A stretch of 64,000 nucleotides of DNA from positions 30,418,132-30,482,131 of the forward strand of contig OY754981.1 of NCBI GenBank assembly GCA_963576475.1, in the 5' to 3' direction. The notes under the pieces are model-generated. The model did no database searches, was not told where the DNA came from, and saw only the letters and a list, made by a program, of their open reading frames with translations. Made by a program: the position numbers and the translations under genes. The stretch comes from Molanna angustata (lineage: Eukaryota; Arthropoda; Insecta; Trichoptera; Molannidae). This document shows positions 1 to 12,734 of the stretch, piece after piece (position 1 is the first letter of the stretch; each line of letters starts with the position of its first letter).

Positions 1-1318
1 TTTTTTAAATCGCTGAACGCCCCAGAAGAAGACGTCAGCTTCAACAGGTAAATCATTTAATAGAACAGACATTCGTACGAGAGTGTTACGAGCAACCACG
101 TCTGTACGAGCGGCAGGTAAATTAAATAAGTGGTGTCCTCTACCTCTCATGTAGTTCGGGGGAGCGTAAAGGCCTAGGTGCTCAAGCAAAATTGGGCAGT
201 CAATGATATTATTTACAACCTTGTAACCCACCAGAAGTAACGAATTATCTCGCCTTTTTTCGAGACTCTGATAGGCACAGGCCTCAAGGAGATCAGGGTG
301 ATGCATGTAAGTTGGGTACACTCCGTGCGTACGCATGTAAAGGTACCTTAAAAACTTTTTCTGGATCTGTTCCAGCATTTCGGAGTATTTCTTCCGGCAT
401 GGTGCCCAAACAACACTACCAAATTCCAGCTTGGTACGCACCATACAGTTGAATATACTCTTTAGCGCCTCCGGATTTGTAAAATATTTTCCCAGGCGAA
501 AAGTCAGGCCTAGCAACTGTCCACATTTGGATGTCAGGTTGGTGATGTGGTCAGCGAAGGTCAACTTAGCATCATACATCACCCCCAAGTCCTTAAATGT
601 GACTTTTCGTGCTAGCGTGGTACCGTCCATCAAATAGTTGAATAATATAGGGTTTGTCGAGCGACTGTAGCTCATGACGACACATTTTTTAATATTGAAC
701 AACAATTTATTAGTGATTGACCACTTTGACAAGTTATCAATATCACACTGGAGCTTCAAACAATCCTCCATAGCTCTGATAGACAAGAAAATCTTTAAGT
801 CGTCAGCATAGAGTAAACAAAGACAGTGTTCAATGACATCCTGTATGTCGTCAATAAATAACAAAAACAAGAGCGGGCCCAGATTAGATCCCTGAGGAAT
901 CCCAGAGTAAGATTGGAATTCCTGGGAACAGAACTGACCCACCGTTACGTATTGTTTCCGATTTTCAAGGTAGGAAGCGAAAAATGATAGGAGGCAGTTA
1001 TCGAATCCAAAGTCATGCAGTTTTTGTAACAAAACGTCGTGATCTACACTGTCAAAGGCCTTGGCAAAATCAGTATAGACCACATCTGTCTGTACAGTCG
1101 CATCAAGATTGGTGGAAACGTATCCAGAAAACGTTAACAGGTTCGACACTATTGATCTTTTTGGTAGAAAACCGTGTTGGTTGCCTCTAAGATACGGTTG
1201 TATTTGAGGGAAAATATTTTTATAAATACACATTTCGAAAATTTTGGGGATGACAGATAGGATTGATATCGGCCTGTAATTTTTAACGTCCATCTTAAAT
1301 CTTGTTTCATTATTAAAT
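1..1318 (-). pseudogene. LINE reverse transcriptase fragment, open to the window edge
   Basis: On the minus strand an open frame runs from about 1318 (first ATG at 1293) to base 1, 431 codons from that ATG, and leaves the window. It reads as the reverse transcriptase of a Jockey/CR1-like non-LTR retrotransposon: KNYRPISIL, FAKAFDSVDHDVLL (near 1070-1030), GIPQGSNLGPLLFLLFIDD (near 900-850), the catalytic LLYADDLKIF (near 820-790) and KDLGVMYDAKLTFADHI (near 594-545). The frame at 1293 and the frame at the KDLG motif agree, and I found no frameshift. The endonuclease and the first part of ORF2 are missing, so the copy is 5'-truncated, which is usual for LINEs. The 3' end lies outside the window. 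Confidence 0.9.
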
Positions 1319-2120
1319 AAATATTATATTTAAGTAGATTAGATATTTGGTCACAAACTTAAATAAAATATTATAAAATATGTAATTTCGTTGTTATTTT
1401 GAAAACCCCAATCAATGATAAGTATTCCTGAATATATTGTATATAGTCAAATTTAAGTTTGAGTAAAGGTGAAGTCATATAATTATTTTTTAGTATACTT
1501 ACCATTATCATATTTACTCCTTCAAGATACTTACTTTGCGAGTCCGAGTACTTCACCACTAGGCCTTCCCACTCCAGAATACAGCAACCGCAACGGCATT
1601 GTTACTAACCATCTTCAAGTCTTTATCAGAAATTAGTAAACGGAGAAATATACCTCATCTGGCGCCCCCTGGGAACGACAAACAGTCGGCTAATCCTTTC
1701 GAAACCGAGAAACCACGGCCACGACCTTATTTTTTAGTATACATGTTGTATTACACATAACAGACACTTCAACTACAAAAATTATGAGAAATTCATGAAA
1801 ATTTATAAAGAATATTAAAGCTTGACTATTATAATATCAATACTACATGACAATTTGTTTGAAATTAACAAGAGTTAATTTAACTTACCAATATGCAGAT
1901 CTCCGTGGTAAAGTATAAAGGCATTTAACTTCTGTATTGGAATTCCTTTGAAAGAAAAACATAGGAATGGCTGTTGGTGTCTGGCAGACACTATGCAGAG
2001 GTGAATGTTCACCCCTAGCTTCTAATACATTTATTTAGATTGTAAACGATGCTTGGTGAAACACCAATATAACAGTTCTTATTTTAAATTGCATTTTATA
2101 TTCTCTTTAGAATATTATGT
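1319..2120. other. AT-rich stretch without a recognisable gene
   Basis: No frame here has domain-like content, and I see no splice-framed exon or clear repeat ends. A short less AT-rich patch near 1560-1730 is unidentified. Confidence 0.4.
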
Positions 2121-2126
2121 AATATA

Positions 2127-2336
2127 TTATTGGATTTGGTTGCACAGGGGAGAAGAGTGTCTGTCGGAAATTGGTGGGTAAGCGGTGAGCATGACTCTAG
2201 TCATAAAGGGGCACCTTAAGCCCGTATACACAGTCGCAAGCTCGTGTGGCTCGCCTGTTCTGACCGGTTCTCTGGTCGCCCGTGCTCGTGAGCCTGGATT
2301 TGTGATTCCAGTGAAACCACGATTGCCTTTCTCGTT
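2127..2336. other. GC-richer unidentified insert
   Basis: This block is clearly more GC-rich than its surroundings and is open in more than one frame on both strands. It abuts the (TTA)n tail of the SINE at 2337-2533. It has no motif I recognise. It could be a transposon fragment or a 3' transduced piece carried with the SINE. Confidence 0.35.
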
Positions 2337-2533
2337 TAATAATAATAAACACTTCCTTGCACCCTGCGCAAGTTGCGAGTTTATTGCCAAATGGCAATAT
2401 CTTCCAAATAACCAGTGTTTCCAGCCCAGAGAAGTAATATTAGCTAGAGAAATCAATTAAAAAAATTTCTCTGCTGGGGATCAAACCCAGGAAGCCCGCA
2501 CAGAAACCAAACAGCTTATCAACTTTGCCACGG
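2337..2533 (-). repeat. tRNA-derived SINE, family 1, minus-oriented copy
   Basis: The element reads 5' to 3' on the minus strand. It has a tRNA-like head (box B here is a variant of GGTTCGATTCCC), a body containing the CTGG-AAACACTGGTTA and TTGCCATAAGGCAATAAAC-like segments, and a (TTA/ATT)n tail. The same unit recurs at 24033, 54074 and 58070. This copy is diverged. Confidence 0.8.
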
Positions 2534-2984
2534 CAATCTTTTGTATCTTATAATGAATAAGTATGTATATTTTATTCTAATAAACAAATAAATAAGTCAT
2601 AGATATAATATGATAATGTTTAAAGGGTGTGTGATTCTACACTAATTGTGTGTGGGTATCTAACTTACATACAATATCATCTGACATAACATTGTCCATT
2701 TGCGGTCAATTCATCAGACCCACTCACATAACATTTGTAATGAAAATAATTGTACCGTATCATATGTTTGAATCAAATACATTTGCCTCAATCATATTGT
2801 GTTACATATAGCAACAATTTATTTATAGGCTTATTACTAAATACTGTATATATATGTATGTTTTCCAGAATCAATTTTTACAGTAAAAATACTATAAGTA
2901 CACTCTTTTTCAAAAATATCAAATTTGTATGCAATCGTTTTCAATTCTTGGAGACAAAACAAAAGTGTTCAAATTATTTTCTTG

Positions 2985-4738
2985 TCGCATGTAACACATG
3001 AGATCCAACTGTCGTTGAAGATATTATGTCTAATTTAAGAATACATACCAAACTATAAATACGAACACAAATTAATAAATATTTCAAGATATTTTGTATT
3101 CTATATAAAACATGTAGGTATGTATGTCAGGATAGGATAGTAAGGAGGTCAGTCTGTTTTTCCTACCCAGAATATGAAAACAGCATGATGTATGTTTGGA
3201 GATTAAGTAGATATCAAACTATTGGGAGAGATATTGTGTAGTGTTTACTGCCTTATAAATTGTATGAAACAATGTTGTCACTATATTTAATTTTTATAAA
3301 AATTGTTTAAAAAAGTTTGAGATGTACTACTACAATGATCATATTTTTTATAGACTAGTTGCATGTAACACATGAGATCCAACTGTCGATAGCGATAGTA
3401 TGTATAGTTGAAGAATATGTACCAAACTATAAACCCATAAATACAAATTATTTATTATTTTATGATATTTAGTTTTCTATACAACACATGTACCTAGGTA
3501 GTCAAGATATGATAGTATGGAGGTCAGTCTTTTTTTCCTACCCGGAATATGAAAACAGCATGATGGTATATGTATATTGTATGTTTAGAGATGAAGTATC
3601 AAACTATTAAGTCTTCATTGATATTGTGTATAGGTGACTACCATACAAATTGTATGAAGCGATGTCGTCACTAAATTCAATTTTTATAAAAATTGTTGAA
3701 AAAAATTTGAGATGTACTGCTACAATGTTTATATTTTTTATATAAAATTAAAATATCTAGTTGGGGTGTTTCGGCTTTTTTCGATATTTTAAAAAAAAAT
3801 GGAAATATAGGCAGTTAAACTCATAAATTTATCATAAAAAAAATACTTTTCTTAATAAAAAATGTTTGAGAAACCCTGGAATTTTTGTGAAAAAACTAAT
3901 TTGAGATTTTGTATTTGTCTATGTTTGTACCAATTTTCAGCGTTCTAGCGTTTATGGTTTTTGAGATATATGGAAAAATAAAATAAAAATTCAAAAGTTG
4001 ATAACCCCTGACTGAAACAAAAATTCCAAATTCCGAGTATAAAAGTTTTGTAGGCCTGTAACTGTTTATATATTCTGAAATTTTAGGCTCTGTAAATTGA
4101 GCGGATCAAAAGTTATAAGGGACACACACACACACACACACACACAGACACACACACACACAGACACACGAAATGTTCTACTCCGAATTCTGAGTAAATC
4201 CGTGTATGGAACATATATGCTGCGAAGCCTCTAAGTTGGTGTTTTTTGACTTCAAAGTTGGAAAAGCCGTGAAAAAAGTAGACCTCTCCATACAATTCTC
4301 GCGTATTCTGGCTTGATACATTGTCGATATGTTAAGAGAACAAAGTTCTCCTGAACAAATCGACAGTTGGAAAATTAAATTATCTAGTTGGGGTGTTTCG
4401 GCTTCTTTCAATGTTTTTAAAAACCTTGGAAATATAGGCAGATAAACACATATTTATCATAAAAAACGTTTTTCTTAATAAAAAATGTTTGAGAATCTCT
4501 GGAACTCTATTAAAAAAATGAGTTTGAGATTTTGTATTTGTCTATATTTATACCAATTTTCTGGCTTCTAGCTTAGGTATATGTTTTTTGAGATATATGG
4601 AAAAATAAAGTAAAAATTCAAAAGTTGATAACCCCTGACTGAAACAAAAATTCAAAATTCTGAGCATAAAAGTTTTGTAGGCTCTATATATTCTGAAATT
4701 TCAGACTCTGTGCATTGAGCGGATCAAAAGTTTTATAT
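2985..4738 (+). repeat. Interspersed repeat family A (partial tandem duplication, LTR insertion at its end)
   Basis: Two diverged copies of a ~370-bp block (from about 2990 and 3356, each with the GAGATCCAACTGTCG motif) lie in tandem. They are followed by the family body (TAGTTGGGGTGTTTCGGC near 3760 and again near 4384). A (CA)n tract sits at 4122-4169. The body also recurs at 23541-24405 (+), 24768-25456 (-) and 43403-44323 (-). No coding capacity is seen. An LTR element interrupts the copy at 4739, and the copy resumes after 6766 with GGGACACACA and the GAATTCTGAGTAAATCC block. Confidence 0.75.
4122..4169. repeat. (CA)n microsatellite
   Basis: About 48 bp of CA dinucleotides with interspersed GA units, inside repeat family A at the same internal place where other copies have GGGACACAC. 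Confidence 0.9.
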
Positions 4739-5104
4739 CGATTTTCACGAACTTTTCACTCCAAATCTCACTTTTTTTACACGGGGTCACCACTATAGAG
4801 ATAGGTGGGGTGAAGGGTGTTAATTAGTTCGTAAAGGAATGGGTAAATAATTATATTCGTTACCACGATGTGCGCGGCGGGTGCGTGCGACTCTTGACCG
4901 GACAAGACTGACTCTGCTCAGGCTGACTGGAAGACGGCTGGAACTGGCGATGATGTCATCGTTCCTCCGACTGCCTGAAGGTTCCGTGATGTACTTATGT
5001 CGGTCTTGTTACTACCAGAGATGCGGGGAATCCCGTAGAAATCTTTGGTGTCGCCAAAAGATGTGGTGACGCGATATAAGTAACAATATATGTATGTCCC
5101 CACA
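4739..5104 (-). repeat. 3' LTR
   Basis: 366 bp, the downstream LTR of the minus-strand element. Its internal edge meets the purine-rich tract at 5105-5117. The reading frames across it are non-coding by-products, duplicated exactly in the other LTR. Confidence 0.9.
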
Positions 5105-5165
5105 TCACTCCCCTCCCAGTGACGAAGTCACGATGTAAGAAAAATGTCTTTCGCATAAAGTTCAC

Positions 5166-6149
5166 AAAACTGTCTTAAAAAGTTATATTGTTCACAAACA
5201 CATAAATCTGCCCCTGTGTCAATCAGAAACGAGAGCTTGGAGTTCTTGTCAGTAATTAACAAACGGCGTGTTGCGGGGCTGACGTCACCGGCCGTCATCA
5301 GTGAGCGCCCGTGTCGTTTCCCGATGGAGTTGTCAAGGCCTTGTCACAGGGCGCTGTACATTTACGAGCGTTTGTACCGAAACGCCGATGATACCAGCAA
5401 GTATCGTAGTTCTGATTTAGGCGTGATCGTGATCTACTGGCGGCGCGCGAGCGCATTTGATGTCGCCACGGAGAATTTGTTCGTGCGGTGTGGTATGAGG
5501 AGTGGTTTGGTGTGCGACGGTGATCCCAAGATGACATTTCCTGCCTTAAGATCTCCGCAATCTCGCTTCGGAGCGACGAGGCGAGGTTTTGGAATCGTTG
5601 TTCTGATATTCCCTCTGTTTGTGCGATGACCGGGGCGCGAAACTCGTTTGTTGCGTCCACCATGGCGTCAGCCAATTCTGCAACACGGTCCAACGGCGCG
5701 TCTTTCTGTGTGGCTAGAACCATCTGCATGGTGTTGGGTAGGCGGCCCAACCAGAGCGTGCGGAGCATCTCGTCTCCGACCGTCGAACCTGCGAGCGATC
5801 GCAGGTGTCGCAGGAACTAGGAAGGTTTGCGGTCTCCCATTTCCTCGTGCTCGAGAAGACGACGCGTCTTCTGGTCCTGAGTAGAGCTAAGGCGGCGGAT
5901 AAGCTCTAACTTGAGCTTATCGTATGCTCCAGTCGACGGCGGATTTAAGATGATATCCCGTACTTCCGTGGCCCATCGCGGATCAAGAGCACCGAGAATA
6001 TACCCGAATTTGGTTTTATCAGCGGTTATGCCGCTCGCGTCAAAACTTCGCTCCGCCATGTGAAACCACATTTCGGGGTCCTCTGGATAAAAGGGCGGGA
6101 TCTTGACTGAAATTCGGCTCACCATCTCGGCGTCTGTTGATGTGTTCAT
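5166..6149 (-). pseudogene. gag and truncated protease of the LTR element
   Basis: The minus-strand frame from 6149 begins MNTSTDAEMVSR and contains PFYPEDPEMWFHMAERSF and LGALDPRWATEVRDII, a capsid pattern common in Ty3/gypsy gag of insects. It stops near 5817. A neighbouring frame, 5768 down to 5298, continues with MLRTLWLGRLPNTMQMVL and a CWYHRRFGTNARKC segment resembling a degenerate nucleocapsid zinc knuckle (C-x2-H-like). Further down (about 5238-5190) another frame gives LSFLIDTGADLCVC, the DTGA active-site motif of a retroviral-type aspartyl protease. The frame shifts between these pieces, and everything after the protease start is deleted. Confidence 0.8.
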
Positions 6150-6400
6150 TTTGTTTTGTCTAAAGCGCGTATAATGAAATTCGTTAATGCGGAGTCGGCA
6201 CTGGTAGACCTATGTGTTGTTTACGATTTCACTGGTTAAAAGTTAAAACAACGAAACTATTGTTTGTATGTTTCTGTAGCACATATAATCTGTGTACAGC
6301 ACTAGGTACTTACTAGCTGTAGTGACGCAATACCGAGAGAAAAAAATATTGACGATAGATACAAACACAAAGAAAATTACTTATGAAAACTGTTTTTAAC

Positions 6401-6766
6401 CGATTTTCACGAACTTTTCACTCCAAATCTCACTTTTTTTACACGGGGTCACCACTATAGAGATAGGTGGGGTGAAGGGTGTTAATTAGTTCGTAAAGGA
6501 ATGGGTAAATAATTATATTCGTTACCACGATGTGCGCGGCGGGTGCGTGCGACTCTTGACCGGACAAGACTGACTCTGCTCAGGTTGACTGGAAGACGGC
6601 TGGAACTGGCGATGATGTCATCGTTCCTCCGACTGCCTGAAGGTTCCGTGATGTACTTATGTCGGTCTTGTTACTACCAGAGATGCGGGGAATCCCGTAG
6701 AAATCTTTGGTGTCGCCAAAAGATGTGGTGACGCGATATAAGTAACAATATATGTATGTCCCCACA
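6401..6766 (-). repeat. 5' LTR
   Basis: 366 bp, the upstream LTR of the minus-strand element, matching 4739-5104. The expected primer-binding site (just below 6401) shows no convincing match to a tRNA 3' end. Confidence 0.9.
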
Positions 6767-6945
6767 GTTTAATAAAGGGACACACAAACACACATACTAA
6801 ATGTTCTACTCCGAATTCTGAGTAAATCCATAAAAAAAAGTTGGTGTTTTTTGACTTCAAAGTTGAAAAAACCGTGAAAAATATAGACCTGGCATACAAA
6901 TCTCGCATATCTTGGCTTGATACTTCGCGATATGTTAAGAGATAT
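6767..6945 (+). repeat. Repeat family A, right-hand remainder
   Basis: Resumes family A after the LTR insertion: GGGACACACA, then GAATTCTGAGTAAATCCA, TTGGTGTTTTTTGACTTCAA and ATATGTTAAGAGA, matching 4120-4345. Confidence 0.75.
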
Positions 6946-9745
6946 CACATAACAAATAAATATTGTAAATTTTCAAAAGAAAATTATTTGTGACGTTAAG
7001 TTGTTGCAATAGTTTTAAAATGAATCCAGTGATGTACAAAGCATGGTCCGCGATATTAAAAAAAACATAAAGTAAACTTAAGTTATCAATGCATTTAAAC
7101 ATTTTTTAACACAGTATTTTAACAGTTAAAGTATAATAAGTAATCTGATGTATATTGATCAGCTCAAACAGAATATTCTGAATGAAATGGCAGAAATCAC
7201 AAAAAGTTTTTAAGTTTCCATTTTTTGGAGGAGGGCTTTCATTTTTTTTTATTTGATGTATCCATTATGTATTTTTTGTTATTATTATGTATTTAAAATA
7301 TGCACATTCTATTGCACTACCCTGTACAATTTGTATTTTTTTATAATATTATTTATTGATTAACAAAGTATTAGTTAGTATTAACTATGCACACCACTGA
7401 GTAGGCAATTAAGCGTTAGATATTCAAAAGGACAACAAAATGAGAAGGATACAGATGATCTCCTACCGGTTGTTAAGTGTCTCAAAATATGCATTTCCTA
7501 GAGGAGAAGTTGTTATTAGGTGCTCGAACCTCACACCACACATCATATACAGAACATCCTGAATTGGTACAAGTACATATCATATATCTTTATATAATGC
7601 CTAGAGGCACACAACTCATTTGCATGACAAATCATTAGTGTGTCCGTCCCATCTGTATTGTGTTCAAGGTTCGGACTAGACTAAAGATTCTACAATTGAC
7701 TGTTTCATATTAATAAACAAATTATTATATAAAATCAATAATAATATATAATTCAGTGTGAGATAACTACCATTTGTTCTTATAGTGAATAAACAAAGAA
7801 AATCATAAAATATTAAGGTCTAATTGTTCAATTTTATATTGAGAACTTAGAATCAAACTGCACATCAAATTTCAGTAAACTTTGAAAATTAATATCCTTC
7901 CTATAAAACTAAAAGATTTTAAGCATTTCCACATCTATAAGGTTTTGTTTTCTAGTTGTTTGAAACATAGACTCTAGACCTAGACCTGTAACATATACTC
8001 TTTTGTATACATTTTCTATGAAACAATGTATTTCAAAATATGTCAAGTATGCAGCAACCTTTCATTTTGTTCTCAATAAAATAATATAGTATAAATAAAA
8101 CCATTTTTTTACAATAAACTTATTTATTAAAACATCAGTTTTCAGAGTTATCAATAAACGTTTGACAATAAATTATATATTTTTTAAACAGAATAAAGCT
8201 ACAATAGCTGTGAATATTCCTTCGCTGAATTTAAGTAAAAAACAATCAGAAAACCTTTTAACAATACATTTTGCCAAGAGATCCGAAAATTTCTAGTCGT
8301 GTGACGCTGTTGAAAAGTTTTTTTTTTTTTCAGCGACAACCTGTAAACTGATAAAATTTTGAAATCTTATGGATTTAATAAATAACGTTTTTTTCCATGA
8401 AGGTATAATACTAGTTTTTTCAATAGATTGTTCATATAATAAAAAAAAACTAAATATATGTGTACAAAACAATATATGGGTTAATTCTGATTGTCTGTCA
8501 CCAACTCAACAGTTACAAAATGAGTGCTTCTTAAATAAAAAAAACTGAAGCAAATTATTATTTTTGCTACAAGAATATTTATTTATACATTAAAATTATC
8601 ATAAAAAAGTAAAAAAAAATGACAGTATATTTGTAATTAGCTATTTCCATTTTTATTTCTTTATATATTTTTTATCCAAACAAGTCATTTAAAATAAATA
8701 GGAACCAGAAATTTTGAGATTAAAATGATGACAAATAACGTAACAATAATATCAAGAATTGTAATTAATAAGGTATCAATTTTATTTCAAACTTTGAAAG
8801 TCTTCAATAATATCCATTGTGTTTAGGACAAAGGCATTAAATATCAATACTGAAAAAGTAAAATGAAATGACATATTTTGCATATCGCCAAAACCAATTA
8901 AAATTAAAATATAGAAAAATATGTTATTAATTTTTTTCCCTACATGTAGGAATAAGTACCATCAAATTAATCGGGATTTTTTCAGGCCGTTCACGCTTAA
9001 CTTTGATATGATTCCATGCAAACATGACATGTTTTAAATATTTTATGAAAGTATAAAAATGTGCCATAATTTTTTACGAGTCATACCGAAGTCAATCTTG
9101 GACGAACTTTTTCTCAATTTTATGGTAATATTTCCAAATCTCTAATAGCTTTCAAAATAGATGTTTAAGAAAAAATCAAAACAAGAAAAAAGACTGCAAC
9201 GGATTAAGGATAAGTAATTAATCAGAAATTTGTTGAATCAGTTTACATATACAGGTAAATATGAAAAAAATACCTATATAGTGATGTCCAATCTCTTTTG
9301 GTTAATGGGATCTTTTTTCTTTTACAAACATTTCAAAAACCAAATATAGTCACAAATTATATTGATGTCACAACTTCCCATTTCCAGTATTGATATACAA
9401 TTCAAACTAAAAGGCAAAAAAAAATAATTGCACATAACTCTAATTAAACATAGAGTATAATAAAGAATAAATAAGAATATTTTTGATATAAAATCTAGAT
9501 ACATACACAATATATTATATTCATGGTATTAAATTCCTACAAATATGTAATTATATTATCTCAATACATATATAAGTTACTGTTTTTACATACCAGCTAG
9601 ATAACCATATTATATTTTTTGGTTAAAATTTTACCAGCCATCACAGTTGAGTCAATGCAAGTTAAATTGATATAAATTGTTACAATAAAAAAAACTACTT
9701 ACTCTTCATTATCGAGTGAGTTTTATAAATCTATCATCAAATTGT
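6946..9745. other. AT-rich region with no supported feature
   Basis: About 2.8 kb with many homopolymer runs. I see no exon with splice sites, no domain-bearing frame and no clear repeat ends. Confidence 0.5.
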
Positions 9746-9749
9746 TTCA

Positions 9750-9985
9750 ACCATCGTGGCTCAGTTGGTTAGATCCCTGACTGCTGAGTCAAAGGTTCTG
9801 GGTTCGATTCCCTATGAAGACACTGTTTTAAATTGTGTTTTCAGTCTGGATCTGTGAGACGATAAATATCGTAAGTCTCTAGAATGTGGCAACTTTTTAT
9901 TGGATGCTTGTTTTATTAATATTTGACATAGTACCTGTTAGTTGCCAGAAAACCAAAACAAAATAAAATAAAACCCGAAAATATT
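9750..9985 (+). repeat. tRNA-derived SINE, family 2
   Basis: Head: GTGGCTCAGTTGGTTAG (box A-like) and GGGTTCGATTCCC (box B). Body: GGATCTGTGAGACGATAAAT, ATGTGGCAA and TTTGACATAGTACCTGTTAG. The tail is A-rich, (AAAAT)n. A related copy lies at 37760-38030. Confidence 0.8.
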
Positions 9986-10127
9986 GAAAATCAAACAGGA
10001 TATATTTTATTTAGACTTAATGTATTGAGTCGTACTGTCCATTCTATTTAACAAATCCTATTGTATTGCAAAGCTTGCACAGTTGTCAGTTTATGGTCAT
10101 TTTAATTCTAAAGAGTTGTTAACATTT

Positions 10128-11442
10128 TAAACAAAGACAAATAAATTTAAAACTAATTCTGCTGTTTTTATCCCATTAACTAATTATGTTAAAACACTCC
10201 TATTATTATTCTTACTTTGTGACAAATACAACATAGACAACAATACAATCTTTTTAGACCAATACTCATCGGATTTCATTAAATCTGAGACACTCCCAGT
10301 TTACTCATTACCCTATCAAAATTTAATCGAGCCGCCAAACATAATCCACTCATTAGGAATAACTCCAGATGCTTTTGCATCTAAAAGACTTAAACACGTA
10401 ATTGAATCCAAATGGAATGACTGGAAAATACTTTATACGGATGGATCAAAAATGGACTGCAAAAGCAATACTGGAGCAGCAGTATTTAGTGATTCAGATA
10501 AAGTTGAATTACTTTTGACTCTCCATAAAGATTCTACAATATTCTCAGCAGAATGTATAGCTATAATAGAGGCTTTGAACTATGCAAATAAAAAACGATT
10601 CTTAAAGACATTAGTATTGACCGATTCCTTAAGTACACTCGAAAAACTCTCTAAATCCCCTATTTTGTATAGTGATGACCACTACTGTATAGATATATGG
10701 AAAAAAATTAAAGAAATATGCAACCAAAACAGAAAACTTTGTCTGGCATGGATACCAAGTCACTGTGGTATACCAGGAAATGAGAAAGCGGATGAATTGG
10801 CTAAGAGAGCAACATATGGAAACACACGGACACATCCCAATATTACACAAAACGATCTCCTACCAATCGCAAAAAACCGTCTGATGAATAAATGGCAGTT
10901 ATATTGGGACACAAGCTCACTGAAAAAGGGTAGACTTTACAAAACGACCCAACAAACAATTGTCAATAAGCCATGGTTCCATGATAAAGCTTTTGACAAA
11001 CATTCCATCAGCGTTATGTGTCGTATCCGCATGGGACACTGTTGTACCAGAGAGCATTTAAAAAAAATAGGGATCATTGATAGCAGTCTCTGCGAATGTA
11101 TGATTGGTGATGAGACACTGGATCATTTGTTTCTTGAATGCCCCATAAACGATAGGTATCCGTCCTTTTTTACCGACCTCACAGAGATTGGGGTTCCAAT
11201 GCCAACAAATGTGAGGACATTGTTGAGCTACAATTCCAGGCAGGTAAACATTTTGCTCAAAAAATTCATCAAAATTAATGACATTAAAATTTAACTCTGT
11301 TCATAAAATTTAAATTAATCGAAGTAAAATAAATATACAAAAATAATTTAGGTTTCTCTATTTTGACAGTTTAATATTTTAACTTAGATGGCTGAGAACA
11401 CTCTTAACGGGTGAAGAGCCAACAAAAAAAAAAAAAAAATAC
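10128..11442 (+). pseudogene. 5'-truncated LINE with RNase H domain and poly(A) tail
   Basis: An open frame of about 388 codons runs from near 10131 to the stop at 11294. It starts inside the post-polymerase region of a LINE ORF2 and carries a ribonuclease H domain: ILYTDGSK (near 10430), SAECIAIIEAL (10548), LVLTDSLSTL (10611) and WIPSHCGIPGNEKADELAK (10749). A C-terminal Cys/His segment follows, C-x-C then DHLFLECP near 11120. RNase H points to the I/R1/LOA group of clades rather than Jockey or RTE. A 3' untranslated stretch ends in a run of A at about 11426-11442. The usual protein upstream (endonuclease, RT) is absent, so it is a truncated insertion whose remaining frame is still open. 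Confidence 0.88.

Positions 11443-12734
<1,292 letters not shown>

Larger units (their letters stand above)
4739..6766 (-). mobile_element. Non-autonomous LTR retrotransposon (gag-only, nearly identical LTRs)
   Basis: Direct repeats of 366 bp at 4739-5104 and 6401-6766 differ at only one position that I can see (C at 4923 versus T at 6585). Read on the minus strand the LTR begins TGTGGGGACATAC. Just upstream of the 3' LTR there is a polypurine tract, GGGAGGGGAGTGA (rc of 5105-5117). Between the LTRs lie a gag frame and the first residues of a retroviral-type protease, then nothing: no reverse transcriptase, RNase H or integrase. The element is about 2.03 kb. The flanks GTTTT (left) and GTTTA (right) may be a degenerate target-site duplication. 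LTR near-identity points to a recent insertion mobilised in trans. Confidence 0.9.

Noticed and set aside
4881..5103. Two ~60-codon frames duplicated exactly at 6543-6765
   Set aside because: They lie within the two LTRs; duplication reflects the LTR pair, not a gene family.
10452..11294. A host RNase H gene
   Set aside because: The frame extends upstream without a start, lies beside a poly(A) run and has the LINE-type C-terminal Cys/His segment.
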